Assembly (NCBI GenBank): GCA_009845995.1
Contig: VXYK01000055.1
Location: 82,439 to 146,438, forward strand
From: Acidimicrobiaceae bacterium
GTDB lineage: Bacteria; Actinomycetota; Acidimicrobiia; Acidimicrobiales; Aldehydirespiratoraceae
Direction: 5' to 3'
DNA: 64,000 bases
The translations under genes were made by a program, and so were the position numbers. Position 1 is the first letter of the stretch; every line of letters starts with the position of its first letter. Under the pieces are notes generated by a model. The model had not been told where the DNA came from, ran no database searches, and worked only from the letters and a program-made list of their open reading frames with translations. Shown one piece after another: positions 61,704 through 64,000 of this stretch.

Positions 61704-62155
61704 GGCAACGCGGAGTGAACCGGGTCGTCATGGCCGTACGAGACATTGAGGCCGGACGGGAGTTCTACGAGAAATTGCTGGACTGCGAGTTTCATCCCGG
61801 CAACGACGAAGAAGCCGCTGCCTACGGTGTCAAGATGCTGTTTTCGTTTGACGCCGGCATTGAACTGGTCGCGCCCATAGAGGGCCGTGACAGCTATATC
61901 GAGAAAACTCTCGATGAACGCGGCGAAGGGATTGTCGGCGTGGTCTGGGCAGTGGACGACGCCGATGCTTCGAAGTCCGCCGGAGAAGAGTTGGGTGTGT
62001 CCACCTACTACACCCTCGACTATTCCCAATCCCAGATCGACCGGGATCTGCAGGGCCGGTTCTCCCGCTATTACGAGCATTTCATGAACGGCCGGGGCAC
62101 ACCTTTGGGCAACGCATCAGTGCTCGTCGGCGAGTTCGACTATCCCGAGGGCTGA
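61700..62155 (+). CDS. VOC (glyoxalase/bleomycin-resistance fold) protein
   Basis: 151 residues from GTG 61700 with GGAGGAG directly upstream. VNRVVMAVRDIEAGREFYEKLL is the start of a VOC beta-alpha-beta repeat, with a second half near VVWAVDDADASK. Metal-dependent isomerase, epimerase or dioxygenase activity is possible. Coupled to the SnoaL gene. Confidence 0.82.
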   Translation: MRQRGVNRVVMAVRDIEAGREFYEKLLDCEFHPGNDEEAAAYGVKMLFSFDAGIELVAPIEGRDSYIEKTLDERGEGIVGVVWAVDDADASKSAGEELGVSTYYTLDYSQSQIDRDLQGRFSRYYEHFMNGRGTPLGNASVLVGEFDYPEG

Positions 62156-62203
62156 CTCGACCTGCATTTCGCATCGGCGAGCCACGAGTGCAACGCTGTA
62201 CCG

Positions 62204-63499
62204 ATGAACCAACCCAGACCCACTAGACCAGCGCCAGTGCGCATATCCGACCTGGTCGCACCGGAGTATCCCGAAGAGATAGCGGCTGCGTTCGAGATGG
62301 TGGCACCTATGGCTGAGATGCTGCAATGGTCGTCTGAAGCGATCTTGAGTCAAGCTTGCGCCGAAACCGGCCTCGACGATTTCGGCGACGACCTGCACGT
62401 TGCGCCTTTGGAAAGCTTGATGACGGCCATGCCCAGCGAGGGAGATCTCTCCTCCCTCGGACAGTTGAGCAACCATTCGACTCTGGTGGGTTACGCCAAA
62501 CAGAAACTGCTGGTGGCCGACCTGCTGAAGCGACATCCCGAGATTCACGACATCGAGATCAAGCGTCCGGTGGTGATCGCCGGGCAGGGACGCACTGGGA
62601 CGACGCATCTGCACAACTTGATGTCGTCGGACACGAATTTTCGAACCATGCCTTACTGGGAGAGCCTTGAACCAGTGCCTCCGCTGGCAGAACAGGGAAT
62701 CGACCATGGCCCAGACGTCGAGGACGATCCCCGGTTCGGTCGTTGTGCCGAGGCGCTTGCGGGTCTCAACGGAGCCCTCCCTTACTTCAAGCGGATGCAC
62801 GATATGACGCCAGAGCATGTGCACGAAGAGATCGCCCTTCTGGCCATTCCCTACGGGGGGATGGCACCGGAGACGCTGGCCGCGATGCCGTCGCACCGCG
62901 ACTGGTATCTGGCGAGCGATCAGACCCCCTTCTACGAGTATCTGAAAACGATGCTCAAGGTCTTGATGTTCGTGCGGCCCACCGGCGCTGATCGTTGGCT
63001 GCTCAAGTCTCCTCAGCACGTTGAACAGCTCGGGCCGCTCATGTCGGTGTTCACCGACGCGACGGTGGTCTGCACTCATCGCGATCCGGTGGCGGTGGCC
63101 AAGTCGATGTCGACAATGTTGACCTACACCGCTCGCATGAGCCGCAATCCTGCGACGATCCGCGAGGTCGGCCTCTACTGGATCGACCGCATGCAGCGGA
63201 TGTTTCGGGCTATGGCCGACGAGCGGGAGTTGGTTCCCGCCGAGCAGTCGATCGACGTGAAGTTCCACGAGTTCATGGCCGATGACATAGCCATGGTCAA
63301 GACCATCTACGAACTCGCCGACCAGCAGTGGTCAACGCAGACAGAGTCAGCCATGGCCGACTACATGGCGATGCACCCTCGGGGCATTCATGGCAGCGTC
63401 AGCTATCACATCGAAGAAGACTTCGGCGTCGACCTCGAGGTGCTGGCGAACGACCTGCAGTTCTATGTCGACCGCTTCGGGGTGCAGACCGAAGGTTGA
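62204..63499 (+). CDS. Sulfotransferase family protein (Sulfotransferase_3)
   Basis: 431 residues. VVIAGQGRTGTTHLHNLMSS is the PAPS-binding P-loop; LLKSPQHVEQL and CTHRDPVAVAKSMSTM are the 3'-phosphate region. The long N-terminal segment before the P-loop (about 115 residues) is usual for this subgroup, common in Actinobacteria and thought to act on lipids or other small molecules. Last gene of the plus-strand arm; the link to osmolyte catabolism is only positional. Confidence 0.85.
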   Translation: MNQPRPTRPAPVRISDLVAPEYPEEIAAAFEMVAPMAEMLQWSSEAILSQACAETGLDDFGDDLHVAPLESLMTAMPSEGDLSSLGQLSNHSTLVGYAKQKLLVADLLKRHPEIHDIEIKRPVVIAGQGRTGTTHLHNLMSSDTNFRTMPYWESLEPVPPLAEQGIDHGPDVEDDPRFGRCAEALAGLNGALPYFKRMHDMTPEHVHEEIALLAIPYGGMAPETLAAMPSHRDWYLASDQTPFYEYLKTMLKVLMFVRPTGADRWLLKSPQHVEQLGPLMSVFTDATVVCTHRDPVAVAKSMSTMLTYTARMSRNPATIREVGLYWIDRMQRMFRAMADERELVPAEQSIDVKFHEFMADDIAMVKTIYELADQQWSTQTESAMADYMAMHPRGIHGSVSYHIEEDFGVDLEVLANDLQFYVDRFGVQTEG

Positions 63500-63617
63500 C
63501 CGGCTGGATTCTCAACATAGACGTGACATATTGCAGAGGATGACGCGACATGCTCATCCAGATGACACGCTACGATTCCGGGACCGTGTTCGTAGCTGCT
63601 GGTTTGGGCCGATGTAG

Positions 63618-64000
63618 ATGAGATCCTCTCGGAGTCTTGAGAACCTCACCTGGTCCAACCGGTTCAGCGTTTCCGGTTTTGTTGTCGCAGGGTTGGTGAT
63701 TGGGCTGGTAGCAGCCTTGTCCGGTTGGTCGCCTCGGCCTGCGGCAGGAGTGGCGGGATTCGGAGATGTCGACGACGGTCGATATTACACCGAGGCTGTT
63801 CAATGGGCGGTTGACGAAGGCATCCTGGATGACGGTGCATGTTTTTGGCCCGAGTCTCCAGTTACTCGGGGTGACACGGCGGTTGCGTTGTGGCGTATGC
63901 AGGGATCGCCGCAAGCGGACGCGCATTCGTTCGTTGATGTAGCTGGGCCGACCCAGAACGTTGCGGTGTCTTGGCTTTCTTCGACTGGTATCACCACAGG
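63618..64000 (+). CDS. Secreted SLH-domain protein, N-terminal part
   Basis: The frame runs off the right edge. ATG 63618 encodes a basic N-terminus, a membrane-spanning signal segment (about residues 19-36) and PAAGVAG, then two SLH-like repeats: GFGDVDDGRYYTEAVQWAVD followed by PVTRGDTAVALWRM, and the beginning of a second (FVDVA to SSTGITTG). It is likely displayed on the pyruvylated wall glycan like the 12.4-15.1 kb protein. The 118-base gap before it holds no other gene. Confidence 0.75.
   Translation, partial: MRSSRSLENLTWSNRFSVSGFVVAGLVIGLVAALSGWSPRPAAGVAGFGDVDDGRYYTEAVQWAVDEGILDDGACFWPESPVTRGDTAVALWRMQGSPQADAHSFVDVAGPTQNVAVSWLSSTGITT

Noticed and set aside
62117..63268. 383-codon open frame on the minus strand
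   Set aside because: Antisense to the sulfotransferase gene; low-complexity His/Arg-rich translation.

Overview
The window looks like chromosomal DNA of a moderately high-GC actinobacterium. My best guess is the class Acidimicrobiia, probably marine or free-living. The support is: a gcvH / FHA protein / FtsR-type MerR / bifunctional nuclease / MerR block that matches the order I remember from mycobacteria (Rv1826-Rv1830, with a pgsA gene just upstream); a mycothione reductase (mycothiol-based redox); an F420-type luciferase-like oxidoreductase; and S-layer-homology (SLH) proteins with the W-R-F signature common in Acidimicrobiia. I see no rRNA, tRNA, CRISPR array or insertion sequence, and no gene-free stretch longer than about 300 bases.

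Layout. 1-3.2 kb: the 3' end of a modular type I polyketide synthase whose last module has a ketosynthase but no acyltransferase, followed by a stand-alone acyl carrier protein and a convergent gene of unknown function. 3.3-5.3 kb: sirtuin and a rhodanese-ThiF/MoeB fusion. 5.3-19.3 kb: cell-surface glycan locus with a lipid-linked oligosaccharide flippase-like protein, the four dTDP-L-rhamnose genes rmlA, rmlC, rmlB and rmlD, an MprF-like membrane protein, a DUF354 glycosyltransferase-like protein, a secreted SpoIID/SLH protein, a GT2 glycosyltransferase, a CsaB-type pyruvyl transferase, an ABC polysaccharide exporter and uridine kinase. CsaB makes the pyruvylated glycan that SLH domains bind, so the SLH protein and its likely anchor are encoded together. 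19.4-25.3 kb: lipid or xenobiotic degradation genes (hydrolase, crotonase, amidohydrolase, acyl-CoA dehydrogenase, MFS transporter).

26.2-27.3 kb: selD, selenide water dikinase, whose catalytic cysteine position is an in-frame UGA with a hairpin just after it, so it is almost certainly a selenoprotein. 27.3-29.8 kb: nitronate monooxygenase-like protein, a BtuD/FepC-type ATPase and CobO. 29.8-44 kb: housekeeping genes (dusB, maf, HIT, pgsA, gcvH block, hpt, gcvT, aroC, glpD, acyl-CoA ligase).

44-63.5 kb: a large divergent locus organised around an imperfect palindrome at about 55.4 kb. To the left run a dimethylglycine-dehydrogenase-like FAD/GcvT protein, four genes joined by 4-base overlaps, a fused indolepyruvate ferredoxin oxidoreductase and mycothione reductase. 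To the right run an M24 metalloenzyme whose metal-ligand spacing fits the DMSP lyase DddP, an RpiR regulator, an aminotransferase, a Rieske N-demethylase-type oxygenase, an MmgE/PrpD protein, SnoaL and VOC proteins and a sulfotransferase. I read this as catabolism of N- or S-methylated osmolytes (betaines and/or DMSP). It is the best candidate here for an undescribed pathway. The window ends inside a second secreted SLH protein.

A recurring regulatory theme is a TAnnnT hexamer 6-9 bases upstream of start codons that lack a Shine-Dalgarno sequence. This includes very short divergent intergenic regions where the two hexamers overlap or mirror each other, which is the signature of leaderless promoters.
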